Positions 36,401 through 46,199 are shown, counted from the stretch's first letter. The stretch: 64,000 nucleotides of DNA from Strongylocentrotus droebachiensis (GCA_035222895.1 JAVYIG010001586.1:124001-188000), one strand, 5' to 3'. The notes: a model not told the origin generated them from the sequence alone. Numbers and translations are program-made.

Positions 36401-39400
36401 TAATGCACATTCTTTACAGTTGATTCCTATTTAATCCTATTCAATTTGTATTCCCTGTGAGCATGATAATGGTGACATTGTCTTTGAAATGAGTTTCTTG
36501 AATGGCCTCATTCTTTTTTAAGAACATCCATTGTTAGATGCTTATTGTTCAAAAGTCCTTGACTGATTTTAAGTAAAGGTATTGATGAGATGTTTTCTAA
36601 ATTTCGACACAACTTTAGTAAAAGCATGCAGTATACAGGTGCAAAATGAACCAGTAGACATCAGTTGCTCTTTTAACCACCTTCACAATCTTTGAATATT
36701 TTAATAACTATTTTCTTTCAACATTTGTTTTTTATTTTTATTTTGTTTTGTCTTAATGTTTTATTTCTTTCCAAATTGTGTTAGTACATTAACTTTATAT
36801 TAGCTTTTCAAAATGTTACAGAATTTCAGTTATACTGTGGAGTATTTATTATGCTAAACCGTAAATCTCCATGTATAAGGCAAAACAAAATTGAAAGTGG
36901 GGGGTGCACCTTATACACAGGTACAGAAAAAAAACAGTTTTTATTTTTTTATTTTTTTATTTATTTATTTTTAGTTTCGATTTATGGCGCTATGCCTGAC
37001 AATGTCTCCCAGCTCAATAATTAGTGTGTTGACTCACCACTCGGAAACTACAACAACACTAAAATTTGTCTGTCATCTTGGTTTGAAAGTAATCTTTCTA
37101 ATAGATCTCAATATGTAGTTTATAATAATAATTCCTCAATTTTGTTTATATAACAAATGGTGTACCACAAGGTTCTATCCTAGGACCTAGGATTTGTGAA
37201 AAGTTTACAAGCACAAATCAGCGCCTTTAACTGCACCTCGATGTTAAATGAAGGTCCTTCCCCGCGTGGGTTTTCGGCAACAAAACAACAACAACAACAA
37301 CAACAAACTTTTTTTTTTTTTTTTTTTTTCCCTCCCCAAAATAGGGGTGCGCCTCACACACGGGTGCGCCTTATACACAGAGATTTATGGTATGCAACTT
37401 TATAAATGCACTGTGTGTGCGTTGTTTTTCTTCCGCAAAGTTTGCCAGTCCAATATGCTAATGAAAATGTTCAAATTTATATAATACAGGGGAATCATTT
37501 AATAATAGAAAAAGTACCTAATTTTGTCTCGTAACATTGATTGCATGGAAATGAAATGACACACATAGCTTAAAGCCTTCTAAACAGTTAAATTAAAGCT
37601 TAACAGTAGTTTATCTTGAGACAGCGTGATTAAATGTAGATGTGCTCTACTCACATCACAAAATCTCTTATAAGTACAAAACAACTTATTCTATTGTAAG
37701 ATCCATAACTTTCTTACTAAATTCCAGTTCTTTTCAAAATGATATAGGAATTGAATGCTGATTGTATGACATGATTTCAAACTTGATATTCCAATGTCCC
37801 TTTAAGGTTTTTTACATTCTCTCATTTCATTGTGTTTACTCTACTACTTGTATTAGATGTCTCATGAATATATGCATTTGGGAAGAGGCTGTATTCAGTT
37901 ACATGCTTGGTAGAGTATGCAAACTCTAGCAAGTGTATGTGTAGATATTGATGACAGAACAACTATATTCTCAGTTTTCTCTATGTATTGAATCTGATTT
38001 GTGAGTGCCAAGGGAATACATTTGAAAGAGAAGGAGTGTTGTCTACATTATGTAGGTCGCAAAGACCGAATAAAACATAGTGGGAGGTTTCTCAAGGGTT
38101 AATAGGTGTAACCATGGATACGGAAAGGGAAGTAATTATATTTTTTTGTTAATGCAAGGTTATTAAGGAGCTACCGCACTGTGTAATGGAAGAACTCTTC
38201 AAAGAATAAACATGACTTTTTTAAAAAGCAGTCATATACCATTAGATGTATCAACATATAATATGAGTAATTGCCTTTGAAATACAACACTTGTGGTTCC
38301 CTACCGAAATTCAAATCAATCATACTGCGGTTTCTGCATTCTGCAACATACTGCGAAACCAAAAACTTGTGTTTGCATGAAATTTTCACTAAAATGTTAC
38401 GAATGATTTAGATATGCAAAGGTTTCATGATGTGGAGAAATCAAATCAGAGCTAACATAGCGCTCATTTTTTTTTCTTTTCAGTTCACTAAAGTATCTTC
38501 CTGGAGCAATGCCAGTGGTTTACAAGTTGCAAAAGTTGTTTATGTTGTCAAAGTCTATTTGTTTTGGAAGCATTCAACTTTGCAAAATTAGAATTGACTT
38601 CAGTTTGAAAAAAAGGATAGTAATTTGATCAAATCGCATTTTGTTACATACCCGGTAGTCATTGATTTAGTGACAGAATGACAAGCAATCCACAACTACA
38701 ATTACGATCAACTTTGATTTAAACAAAATTTGAAACCTGTGACTTTCATACATATTCTCAAGGGCATGTAACTACTGATCCATGCCAAATTTAATAATGT
38801 TTTCACAATTTTGGTAGCCAAATGGAAATTTTTACCTTTAAATGCCTAAGTTTGCCATCTTTTCTTCCTGCATTTGATTTCTTTATTTCAATGTTGTATT
38901 TATGCACTGTTGCAGAAGGCAGTGGACAGCCTCCTCATCCTTCGTCCGGCCACGCCCCCGCCCCCACCCCAGCAGCAGGTGCCCCCGTCCCTACCCCAGC
39001 CCCCACCAGACCCTCACCGTCAGTCAATACCACTTCACTAGGGCGCTCTGCCGTACCAAGCACTCAACCCATGGGTCACCATGCACAATCCACAGTTACA
39101 ACACACAGCCAGAGAGGGAATGTTCCTGCTGTCAAGAAAACAGTAAGTATCTTGTCTTTTCTTTATAGTGTCTGTTGATCACTCGAATAATAGGTCGTAA
39201 TCGTGTATGGAATCGATGAATATGTGTTTTTCTTGGAGCATCTGTACAAGGACTGTCAACCTGTTGGTTGTGGGTGCGTATCTAGCCCAAGCAGTTGACA
39301 ACAGTCTTTGCTGCATGTGAACATGTCGTTTCTCTTTAGCGTTTGTTGATCCCTCAAATAATAGGTCAAAAACTGTCTATGGAATCGATGAATATGTTTT

Positions 39401-42138
39401 TTTTTTTTGGAGCACCTGTACAAGGACTGTCAACATGTTGGTTGTGGGTGCATATCCAGCCCATGCAGTTTACAATGGGACACAACCCATCCCTCGGAAA
39501 GGATATTAAAGCCTGTCTGCACCAGTTTGGCCACGAGGGATTAGACCTCCCTGTGTGGTCACTGACGGGTGGTTATCTCATCAAATCAGCTCTCAATTAA
39601 CATAAGCAAAAGGGGATCATTGGGGACCAACATGCACCGATTAGGCATTGTTTGCGATATAGAGGGCACAAGTAGCTATAAGTAGTGCAGTGGGGCTGAG
39701 GGTAAGAGAGGCACCCTGTTTACACATTAATGATAGTATGTATCAAAAACAGGAATTTGTTTACTCAGTTCATGATTGTTGTATTCATTATATGGGATGC
39801 CAGTTTGCAGACCTCTGACACTTCACGCAGGGCTTTTCAGGTTTTATTTTGTACATGTATATAGGTTTCAAGTTTATTAAGTGAAACCAACTGGTATACC
39901 TGATTAATACAAATGTTGTGCTATTTTAGAGAGGTTTTGTATTTCATTATCCAATCACCTCTTTAGATATTAAGATATTTATGATTGAAAATATAAATTG
40001 CAAACACATTCCTAATATGTCTCTTAGGTTTCTTAGACATGCATATATTGTATCCTACCCACAAGTCAGTGTAGTACTTATATATGCTATCACTCACCAG
40101 CCCCCTGTGTGTAGGCCTACTGTGCATCAACAATAATACTATATCTTGTTTACCCAGGGTAGCCTCATCTGAATTATAACTTTTCTCCCAGGGGGCCCGG
40201 CGATCAATGACCCGGCTTTAGCCGAGCTACGATGAAAAGGCGCTCAAGCATTCAACAAATTCTTTTCTACCGGGTACCCATTTAATTAGCTAACCTGGGT
40301 AGAGTGTGGCAAATGTATATTAATATCTTGCCAAAAGACATTGGTGTCATGGCGGGACTCGAGCCACAAACCATGCGATCCACATTTTGGTGACGTATCC
40401 ACTATGTTTGAACCAAGCATGCAGCTAGTGCAGTATGTTGATTGGTAGCTCTGGTAAATGTTGGCTCTAGCATTAGGCCTAAAATAAAAACTTGTTGTAT
40501 TGCCCTTTGGGTGCCAAAACATGGGTCGGTCGGAATTTTTTTTTTTCTTCTTTTTTTGTTGCCCTCTTTGGGCCGATATTTTTCAGATTTGATTTTTTTT
40601 TCCCCTTTATCCCCAGCCTCTATTGGCTGATATTTCTCAGTTTGTAATGCTTTGATACATGTGTTTCAGCGTCATCATTCCATTCATAGATTTTTCACCT
40701 CATAAATATCCATGGTTTTGCACAAGTGAGAATTTTGGAATAATTTGATTTTATGCATTTATATCCCATTTAAACAAACAAAATACATATTTTTTAAAAT
40801 GTCGACCGTAGATTTTCAGATTTTTGGGTCGGTCGCAAAGGGCAATACAACAAGTTTTTATTTTAGGCCTTATTGGAGTATTCAATAAATTTAAACATGC
40901 GTTTTGTAAAATGCTCTCAACTGTTCCTTTTTTATCCTAGGCCACGGGGAGATCATCACAGATTAAGACAGTAACGGCCAGAGTGAGTGGTAGAAGTGAG
41001 CTGCAGGCATCCAGTGGCCTTGGTCTGAACCCGCCTATGGCCTCGGTGGTGGTCGAGAGACATCATCCTATTACTCAGGTTAGATTACTGTTCCAGCATT
41101 CTTCTTTTCAACCTTTCCAAACTTGATTGAGATTCAGAAAAATTCTTGTTCAATATTCAAAACTAAGTTGCCTATCCCTTTCTTCCTTTCTTCCTTTCTT
41201 CCTTTCTCCCATTTATAATGTATAATTGTATTTATGTATTCGGGCGTACCACTACAAGCTATGCTTTTCGGGTTTCACGCCTTCTTCCATGTAATACAAG
41301 TTCTTTAATTATATTTATGTTCCTACTTTATATAAATTGTATTGTTTGGAAGAAAATAAATGTTCATTTGAATTGAATTTGAATTGAATTAAATGTCTCC
41401 TAGGGATTCTGATTCAGAAGAAAGATAAAGAATTATGTAATCAAATTAGAATCTGTTCGCTATTTTAATATATGGTGAGTATTAGGAATATAGATTTGAT
41501 TCTTTAAACATCATTCAAAATCAAAACCAAGGGTTTGTTTTTGAAAATCAAAATATACACAATGCATCTAATTGAAGGCCAATATACCAGTTCGTAGATA
41601 CAATCTGAGCATGCATGGATTGATCTGCGCACGCGCAGATAAAGGTCACTTGAACAAAATTGTAAAACCCACTGAGAGTGAGACTAATACTGGATACATG
41701 CTCACGAAAGTTATGGACTCATTATTTATGCATGCACCTGTGATGGATTCTATTGAACACAGGTGGAAGTAATCTTTTCAAGAGGGCAAACAAAGAATCA
41801 CCTCAATGATTTTAGCTGTGATTATTCCAAAAGGCACAAAGTTGGATTTATCTATGTTTAAAAGATATGTGGATATTTGGGGTCATATGACCCATGTGCT
41901 AACTACAAACTGGTCTATTCCAACAAACAGCTCACTATTGTTATAGTAATCTTTGCCATTTCTTTCTTTTCTTCAGCAAACTGTCGGTCATGCCACGGCA
42001 GCACGGTACCCAATGACGACTACCCAGAGCTTGCCCAGCCATCTAACCGGTGTGTCATCTAGAGGTGGAAGTAGTATGGCATCCAGAAAGCAGTCCCATA
42101 CTGTACCAGGTGCACCTACGGTCAAAGTAGTCCACTAA
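27258..42138 (+). CDS. POC5: POC5 centriolar protein (ten coding exons, complete CDS)
   Basis: POC5 is a centrin-binding protein of the centriole lumen, needed for building the distal half of centrioles. Ten exons at 27258-27486, 29383-29532, 30242-30438, 32602-32672, 33179-33377, 35492-35671, 36212-36359, 38916-39142, 40941-41078 and 41977-42138 join in frame to 566 codons plus stop; human POC5 has about 575. Landmarks recalled from human POC5 are [14 protein letters not shown] near residue 30, MENLLDNW (W183), [10 protein letters not shown] (W272), [20 protein letters not shown] (W302, W305, W313; Sfi1-like centrin-binding type), the strongly conserved [18 protein letters not shown], a Pro/Ala-rich linker (about 393-440), [13 protein letters not shown], and a C-terminus ending [11 protein letters not shown]. 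Exon phases all agree. A 5' UTR exon must lie upstream. It converges on the TANC gene. Identification is firm; exon edges were read by eye. Confidence 0.95.
27748..27855 (+). mobile_element. G-rich palindromic element, copy 1
   Basis: Four copies of the core ACGGGGGCTCTT occur here, one of them inverted (AAGAGCCCCCGT), forming a strong stem-loop at about 27794-27830. The start resembles CAGGGCTCAAATTAATTTTT. A related element in the opposite orientation lies at 28816-28935. Confidence 0.6.
28205..28487 (+). mobile_element. hAT-like MITE (283 bp)
   Basis: Perfect 15-bp terminal inverted repeats, CAGGGGCGGATCTAG at the left and its complement at the right. This terminus is of the kind seen in many hAT elements. 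No transposase is encoded. An 8-bp duplication is not clean at the ends. The left end plus flank is partly duplicated just upstream (about 28077-28160, sharing ACCATATCCTTCCAAAACA and TAGCTTTTTGC), and both units carry long G runs. Confidence 0.7.
28549..28688 (+). CDS. POC5: Possible alternative POC5 exon with in-frame stop
   Basis: After a good acceptor (TGGTCTTTTAG) the sequence is open in the phase required by exon 1 (phase 1), giving 46 more residues and then TGA. The encoded end is [18 protein letters not shown] then [10 protein letters not shown]. Base composition is coding-like and CpG-rich, unlike the intron around it. The regular exon at 29383 also fits exon 1 in phase, so this would be an alternative terminal or poison exon producing a 122-residue protein. 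An AATAAA lies at about 29144. I know of no matching exon in POC5 of other animals; chance or transposon origin is possible. Confidence 0.35.
28816..28935 (-). mobile_element. G-rich palindromic element, copy 2
   Basis: Four copies of ACGGGGGCGA(T) with one inverted (AATCGCCCCCGT), built like copy 1 at 27748-27855 but in the opposite orientation; the minus-strand beginning CAGCGCTCAAAATA matches the start of copy 1. Within each copy the bases after GGGGGC are uniform (TCTT in one, GA(T) in the other). Confidence 0.55.
29383..29532 (+). CDS. POC5: POC5 coding exon 2
   Basis: Acceptor CTTTTTTCAG. It encodes residues 77-126, Ser/Glu-rich and probably disordered. The donor ACTG/GTTGGT is weak, but it is the only one that keeps the frame into the next exon; the alternative GTATAG four bases later would hit a stop. 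Confidence 0.85.
29675..29880. mobile_element. MITE with ACAGTCAAACCTG ends
   Basis: Terminal inverted repeats ACAGTCAAACCTG and CAGGTTTGACTGT enclose several copies of a CTGTCTACAAAGACCAC-type unit. It lies in the intron after exon 2. Non-coding; superfamily not assigned. Confidence 0.7.
30142..30232. repeat. (CT)n microsatellite before a POC5 acceptor
   Basis: CT repeats fill the region ending about 10 bp before the acceptor at 30240-30241, so they overlap or lengthen the polypyrimidine tract of POC5 exon 3. Confidence 0.85.
30242..30438 (+). CDS. POC5: POC5 coding exon 3
   Basis: Acceptor ACATTTAG. It encodes residues 127-192, ending in [20 protein letters not shown] (W183), which matches the KMENVLDLW region of human POC5 as I recall it. 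Donor TTTTG/GTAAGT, phase 0. Confidence 0.93.
31153..31271. mobile_element. Small MITE (119 bp)
   Basis: Ends GGGCCATGTTTTATAAAG and CTTTATAATACGCGGCCC are inverted repeats with a few mismatches. It resembles the GGG-tipped, TTTCATAA-type short elements at 47572 and 50141 in style, though the interior differs. Confidence 0.55.
32219..32415. repeat. (GAAA)n / GAAG purine tract
   Basis: About 195 bp of almost pure purine, mainly GAAA and GAAG units. It gives long Phe/Ser-rich false frames on the minus strand. Confidence 0.95.
32602..32672 (+). CDS. POC5: POC5 coding exon 4
   Basis: Acceptor TTTTCCCAG. It encodes residues 193-215, a short charged coiled-coil segment ([20 protein letters not shown]). 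Donor GAAAG/GTTAGT, phase 2. Confidence 0.88.
32855..32982. repeat. (TTTTCC)n pyrimidine tract with terminal G run
   Basis: TTTTCC-type units and T runs followed by about ten G at 32971-32980. Low complexity within a POC5 intron. Confidence 0.85.
33179..33377 (+). CDS. POC5: POC5 coding exon 5
   Basis: Acceptor CGTGCGCAG. It encodes residues 216-282: coiled coil followed by [20 protein letters not shown] and the Trp motif [10 protein letters not shown] (W272). Donor GACAG/GTAACT, phase 0. Confidence 0.93.
33388..33540 (+). repeat. Interspersed repeat, copy 1 of an inverted pair
   Basis: Beginning about 10 bp after the POC5 exon 5 donor, this sequence matches the reverse complement of about 39510-39690: CTGCAC-ACTT-TAGCTACTTG, CTCTATAT, AACAATG-CTAAT, GATGAGATAACCA and GGGAGGTCTAATCCCT are shared in order. 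Confidence 0.75.
33850..34286 (+). mobile_element. CR1/L2-like LINE 3' end, left part
   Basis: The start encodes [22 protein letters not shown], the usual LINE C-terminus (WNxLPxxL-SxxSLxxFxxK), followed by a 3' UTR. The element continues after an inserted MITE at 35169-35222, where it ends in (AACTGA)-like units. Confidence 0.65.
34287..35166. mobile_element. Large palindromic Tc1/mariner-type MITE (880 bp)
   Basis: Two arms of roughly 425 bp are inverted copies of each other and meet near 34717-34738. The ends are CAGTGCGTCCCAGAAAAAAC and its complement, with TA on both sides (34285-34286 and 35167-35168), the target duplication of the IS630/Tc1/mariner superfamily. No transposase is encoded. 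The arms are well conserved, suggesting a fairly young insertion. It sits inside a LINE tail in a POC5 intron. Confidence 0.85.
35169..35222 (+). mobile_element. CR1/L2-like LINE 3' end, right part
   Basis: Continuation of the LINE tail interrupted by the MITE. It ends with AATAAACTAAACTGAAACTG and similar short units, as expected of a LINE terminal microsatellite. Confidence 0.6.
35492..35671 (+). CDS. POC5: POC5 coding exon 6
   Basis: Acceptor TTTTGCCTAG. It encodes residues 283-342 with [20 protein letters not shown] (W302, W305, W313), CQSKAQEVC and LTNDYEA, all strongly like human POC5. Donor ATCG/GTAAGT, phase 0. Confidence 0.95.
36212..36359 (+). CDS. POC5: POC5 coding exon 7
   Basis: Acceptor CTTGATAG. 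It encodes residues 343-391 including [18 protein letters not shown], the most conserved POC5 signature. Donor CGAAG/GTAAGA, phase 1. Confidence 0.95.
36856..37393. mobile_element. Non-autonomous DNA element with ACCGTAAATCTC-type ends
   Basis: The left end AACCGTAAATCTCCATGTAT then AAGGC and the right end GCGCCTTATACACAGAGATT then TATGGTAT are inverted counterparts. GTGC-CCTTATACAC motifs repeat inside. It contains CAA repeats and a long T run at about 37310-37330. No protein is encoded. Confidence 0.6.
37394..38915. other. POC5 intron 7, right part; nothing recognised
   Basis: AT-rich intronic sequence without a recognisable element. A CTTTTCAG near 38475-38483 looks like an acceptor but is not followed by a usable coding block. 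Confidence 0.5.
38916..39142 (+). CDS. POC5: POC5 coding exon 8
   Basis: Acceptor CTGTTGCAG. It encodes residues 392-467: a Pro/Ala-rich low-complexity linker ([20 protein letters not shown]) followed by Ser/Thr/Gln-rich sequence. This is the variable part of the family. Donor AAACA/GTAAGT, phase 0. A second frame is also open here but has no support. Confidence 0.9.
39150..39470. repeat. Tandem duplication, about 190-bp unit
   Basis: Two copies (about 39150-39290 and 39335-39470) share GGAATCGATGAATATGT, TGTACAAGGACTGTCAAC and TGTTGGTTGTGGGTGC. The first starts just after the POC5 exon 8 donor. Confidence 0.8.
39510..39690 (-). repeat. Interspersed repeat, copy 2 of an inverted pair
   Basis: The reverse complement matches 33388-33540 over most of its length (see the shared blocks listed there). 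The two copies lie about 6 kb apart in opposite orientation within POC5 introns. Confidence 0.75.
40160..40440 (-). mobile_element. tRNA-derived SINE
   Basis: On the minus strand the head carries a TAGTGGATACG segment (A-box-like) and GGCTCGAGTCCCGCCATGAC (B-box-like, of the GGTTCGANTCC type), spaced as in a tRNA gene. A tRNA-unrelated body follows that includes GGTAC, AAGGCG and GGCTTTAGCC-type blocks shared with 900-1115. It is not a functional tRNA gene, because the acceptor stem does not close. Confidence 0.65.
40941..41078 (+). CDS. POC5: POC5 coding exon 9
   Basis: Acceptor TTTATCCTAG. It encodes residues 468-513: [13 protein letters not shown] and [20 protein letters not shown], matching the C-terminal conserved region of human POC5. 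Donor ACTCAG/GTTAGA, phase 0. Confidence 0.94.
41215..41395 (+). mobile_element. LINE-like 3' tail with TTGAA repeats
   Basis: Ends in an AATAAATGTTCATTTGAATT signal region and (GAATT) units (about 41355-41390), a typical LINE/SINE terminal microsatellite. No coding part is identified. Confidence 0.4.
41977..42138 (+). CDS. POC5: POC5 coding exon 10 (last)
   Basis: Acceptor TTTTCTTCAG. It encodes residues 514-566, beginning [12 protein letters not shown] (compare human QTIPQATAAKYP) and ending GAPTVKVVH then TAA at 42136-42138. Confidence 0.95.
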   Translation, partial: QTVGHATAARYPMTTTQSLPSHLTGVSSRGGSSMASRKQSHTVPGAPTVKVVH

Positions 42139-42425
42139 TGGTTAAACTACAGACAAGACTGTATCGGTCATAGCCTATACCAGATGCACTTTAGGCCATA
42201 AGTTATCCTCTCATGGATCTACTAGAATCAAGACTGTATCAATCGCGGAACCCATTCCTGGCGCACCTACGGTCAAAGTGGTCAACCGATCGATGGACGA
42301 CACTGACAAACAAACCAAAGCCTCAACATTGTGCACCTGCATGTACAGTCTAAGTGGAACACCAACGGTTTTACTTCAGCCCCAGCTCGTAACTTGGTTC
42401 ACCTGCCGTCAAAGTGGTCCACTTT
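42105..42425 (+). repeat. Degenerate tandem repeat from POC5 C-terminal codons into 3' UTR
   Basis: The motif GCACCTACGGTCAAAGTAGT, which encodes the last residues of POC5, recurs in decayed form beginning near 42186, 42263, 42333 and 42399 (periods about 74, 77, 70 and 66 bp). The copy at 42263 keeps CCTGGCGCACCTACGGTCAA almost intact but lies after the stop and in another frame. Confidence 0.75.
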
Positions 42426-43290
42426 TATGGTGCTATTGCAGGCAAGTCTTCTTCAAGGTCAAGGATGACAGGGCCAGGGTCTTGGTTGGCCGGTATAAAA
42501 GTGCATAGTCTAGTAAGGGCTCATGGTCAAGCGTGTATGAGGAGACGGACGATTCATGATGGAGGCCAGTGTTGCATGTACTCTGTGAGATGTGAAAGTC
42601 ATCAGCATCCAGAACACAGCTGAACTAAGCTGTTAAGCGCTGGGATGTTAACTCGATTCCGTTCTTCGTAAGTTGCTAAACTTTGGGCATGATCTTTGAT
42701 CACATTAAAACTGAGAACTCCGACCAAGTCCCAGTGCGAGAACTCACAGATAAAAATTTTCCACCAGAAAGAAGCAAAGAAATAAGAAAGACTAATTCCT
42801 TTATTTTTTCCATGATTTAAATGCTCCTGGAAAAATACTTCTTCCATAAGTTTTAAATGAATATCACAAACTTAGACACATAAATAATCTTTGCCAGAGA
42901 AATTTGATTAGAATGAATCTTTGAAAAACTGAAATTATCAACCATAGTGAAAGTAAAATTTTGATGGAAAATATTTGGTCTGCTTAAAATATATCAACAT
43001 ATTATTCCACAAGTGCTTATCTTTTATGGTATTTATATTTTCAAATTTGTTCTGTTATCCTAATTTTCGAATTACATGTGCGCTTATATGCATTGCTAGA
43101 TTGTGTCTATTTTTATTTGTTGTAAGAAGAAAAAAGGCTTAAATTAATTACGAGGACTGTCCTCAAAAAAAAAAGAATCCCTTCAAAAATGATCATGAAT
43201 AACAGATGTTTAAAGACCCTATCTGATGAAAATACAACTTGATATAAATGGAAAACTGAATGAATGTAAAATAAAAATATAAAGGAATAA
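42139..43290 (+). other. POC5: Probable POC5 3' UTR
   Basis: Follows the POC5 stop. AATAAA-type signals occur at about 43270-43290 and again at about 45475. The true polyadenylation site is not known. Confidence 0.4.
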
Positions 43291-44910
43291 AAAGTATTTA
43301 CCCTTTCATTATTTCACTAAAGCAAATTCAAACCCCCACACTCCTCCAAATTACGGGTCAACAGGGTTCAAATTTCCTGAAGTTACAGTGACGACATAAC
43401 ATGTGGACCCGACCGGTTTACCGCTATACAGCTGAGGTGATTAATGCAAAGTCATGTGAATATGCATACTCCACATAAGATGATGTCTTCAGGTTGATAG
43501 CAAGTTTTTAGGTCAACAGCTTCCAATTTTCAACGCTTTAGATTTTGAATTTTCAGAAAGCTGATACTCCTCTGACAGACACTAAAATGGCATATAATTG
43601 ATATTATTGTAATCTATGGCTTATAAGCTTTCATCCATGTCATTTTTTAGTTCGGTTATTTTCTTTAAATTGCCAATTACATCGTTTTTGATATTGTAAC
43701 AAAATTAAAGATAAAACTTTTTATTAAAAATATTAGTGTTTCTTTGAACAGAATCCCTACAAGTTACGACTTAACTTCTTTGTAATCTATGGCTTATAAG
43801 CTTTCATCCATGTCATTTTTTAGTTCGGTTATTTTCTTTAAATTGCCAATTACATCTGTTTTTGATGTTCTAAAAAATAAAAAAAATAAACTTTTATTAA
43901 AAATATTAGTGTATCTTTGAACAGAATCCCTACAGGTTACGACTTAACTTCCATGGAAACCCTTCAAAACTTTTTCTTTGGCGCACTATTATTCCAATAA
44001 AACAAAACAAAATTGAAAATGTGCACCTGTATTGACTTGAGCAGGAAATCTGTGTAAAAATATTTTCTCAAAAAGAATCCCATAAAAAATGGTCATGAAT
44101 AATAGATGTTTTTGATGTTGTAAAAAAGTAAAAATGAAATCTTAATTAAACAAAATATTAGTGTTGTTTTGAACAGAATCCCTACAAGTTGCAACTTAAT
44201 GAAACAAATAACATAAAAACTGAAAACTTGTTTCTCTGTATGTTCAGTTTTTTGTTCCTCTGTTCACTATTAACGTGACTCTGTAACCTTGCCTTAGATA
44301 CTGAGACAAAATCCTGGATTTAGCTCATCCTGCAATCATAATTATATACCTTTATTTAGGTCAGTCAGGAATCCCATGACTTTTACAAGCCTATCGCCTG
44401 TCTGATTCTCATGATATTTATGATTTCAGTAATGTAATGTGAGTTGTTATGAATTGGTTCTTTTTTCTCATTTTTTTGTGTGTCTGCGCCTGTAATCCTT
44501 TTGTTTTTAGCAACCCTAAATGTCCAATATCACTATCATTATCATTAGAGTCTCTAATACTTGCATTGTTCATTTGGTCCATTTTTCATTCTTGTAAGAA
44601 TATATTGTATTCACGTGCAAAGACACGTTTATGATTTAGAAATAGCAGTTTCTATGGAAACCCTTCAAAACATACCTTTTGCACACTACTCATTACAAAA
44701 AAACTATTAGCGTTCCTTTGAACAGAATCCCTACAAGTTATAGCTTAATGAAATAAAAAGATCTACAACGTAATGTAAGTTGTCAGGGTCTCTAGTTATG
44801 AATTAAAAATAGCAATTTCAATGAAAACCCTTTAAAACGTACGCACTGTAAACAATTTTTTTAAAAAGTGTTCCCCTGTTATTGATATAGGCATGAAATC
44901 TGTGTCAAAA
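43141..44910. repeat. Complex local duplications downstream of POC5
   Basis: A 173-bp unit starting AATCTATGGCTTATAAGCTT is present twice (43611 and 43784). The block GAACAGAATCCCTACAAGTT occurs at about 43749, 43920, 44172 and 44718. A GATCATGAATAACAGATGTT block at 43191 recurs near 44092. Repeated local duplication has built most of this stretch. Confidence 0.8.
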
Positions 44911-45690
44911 TATTGAAGAAAAGAGATATTCGAGAAATTTGGCACATTTCAGTGCAAAAGCTGGTTGGAATTGCTCGTGCAAGTTGCTACAATTTAGTCG
45001 TAGGAGGTGTATGTGATTTTCAGCAAAGTTTGAGGAAGGGTTTTCTGTTTTCCACAAGTCCAAAGAACCTACAATAAGGATTGAATAAACAATTGCCTCA
45101 AAATATTTCAACACCAGAATTCAAGTATCTTTTCAAAACAGTATTTGTATCTGTTGGGGTAGTTCTTGTATCTCACTTTTGAGATAAATGTTGAAATCAG
45201 TCCGTAATATTGGAAGCAAGATTATATAGATGGTGGCAGTCTCAGAAATCCTTTAATATTGCTGTTATGGTCATATTTATGATATCAAAACTCCATGTCA
45301 AAAAGTTAATTATTACATTGGAGCCTTTTTTTATACCCAAATTCTGAATGAAAGATACATGTAGGTATTGTCCTATTATGTGTTACATGCATTTCATCGG
45401 GAAGAATAACATTTTATGTTGTGATGTTTATGAGATTTGTAATCTTGTACATATTATTGTAAGTTATTGACTGTAAATAAATTTGTGTAAAGAAATTAAA
45501 TAAGTAATAAGCATAAGAAATATGATATTGTGAGTCTCTTATTTCCTATCCTTTTTATCTGATGTTCAGATTAGAGGGATGCTCCAAATACTGAAAGAAA
45601 ATTTGACACTGAAGATTTGATAAACATACCGATGACTGAAGGATTGTCCCACAAATTAAATGTAGAAACACTCCCTTTCTCTCTCCCCGT
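44911..45690. other. Between convergent genes, no gene seen
   Basis: AT-rich, with an AATAAA at about 45476 that could serve a long POC5 transcript. Confidence 0.4.
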
Positions 45691-46070
45691 GTCTTTATCT
45701 TTCTCTCTCCATGTTTTTTCTTTCTCTCTCTCTGCGTTTTTCCTTTCTTTCTGTCTTCATCTCTCTCTGTGCGTCTTTATTTCTCTGTCTTTATCTCTCT
45801 CTCTCCATCTGTGTCTTTATCTCTCTCTCTTTCTCTATTTTACTCAATTCAACCCCAGTTCTATTTCTAAAGTGTAATCAGTATCATATGCCACACCTAA
45901 AACTCTCAAATAAATAAGCAAAGCAAACACAAAAAAAGTAAGTTACGCTTATGTTTTTATCCTTCTCTCTCTCTCTCCGTGTCTCTCTCTCTCTCTTTCT
46001 CTCTGTGTCTATATATTTCTCTCTCTGTTTTTCTCTTTCTCTCTGTCTATATCTCTCTTTCTCCATTTGT
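45680..46070. repeat. (CT)n-rich tracts
   Basis: Pyrimidine-rich microsatellite blocks (45680-45840 and 45960-46070), mostly TCTCTC with TCTTTA interruptions. They give Ser/Leu-rich false frames. Confidence 0.9.
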
Positions 46071-46194
46071 ATTCATCTATATTACTTAATTGAACCCCGG
46101 TTCTATTTCTAAAGTGTAATCAGTATCATATGCCACACCTTAAATAAATAAGCAATATCACATAAAAAAGTAAGTTACGCTTATATTTTAGCCA
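45841..46194. repeat. Duplicated block, about 242-bp period
   Basis: 45841-45956 and 46083-46194 share TTCTATTTCTAAAGTGTAAT, CAGTATCATATGCCACACCT and AAGTAAGTTACGCTTAT. Each is preceded by a CT-rich tract, so the unit is microsatellite plus block. Confidence 0.85.
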
Positions 46195-46199
46195 GTTTA

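Noticed and set aside
38902-39168. Second open frame over POC5 exon 8
   Set aside because: It is open because the exon is Pro/Ala-rich; only the frame giving the [12 protein letters not shown] sequence joins the flanking exons in phase.
39343-39600. 85-codon plus-strand frame
   Set aside because: It spans the local duplication and the inverted repeat copy; no coding features.
40352-40440. tRNA gene
   Set aside because: A- and B-box-like motifs are present, but the acceptor stem is not formed and the sequence continues into a body shared with 900-1115, so it is a SINE.
42278-42623. Two open frames after the POC5 stop
   Set aside because: They lie in the 3' UTR repeat derived from the POC5 C-terminus; frames are not continuous with POC5 and show no other similarity.
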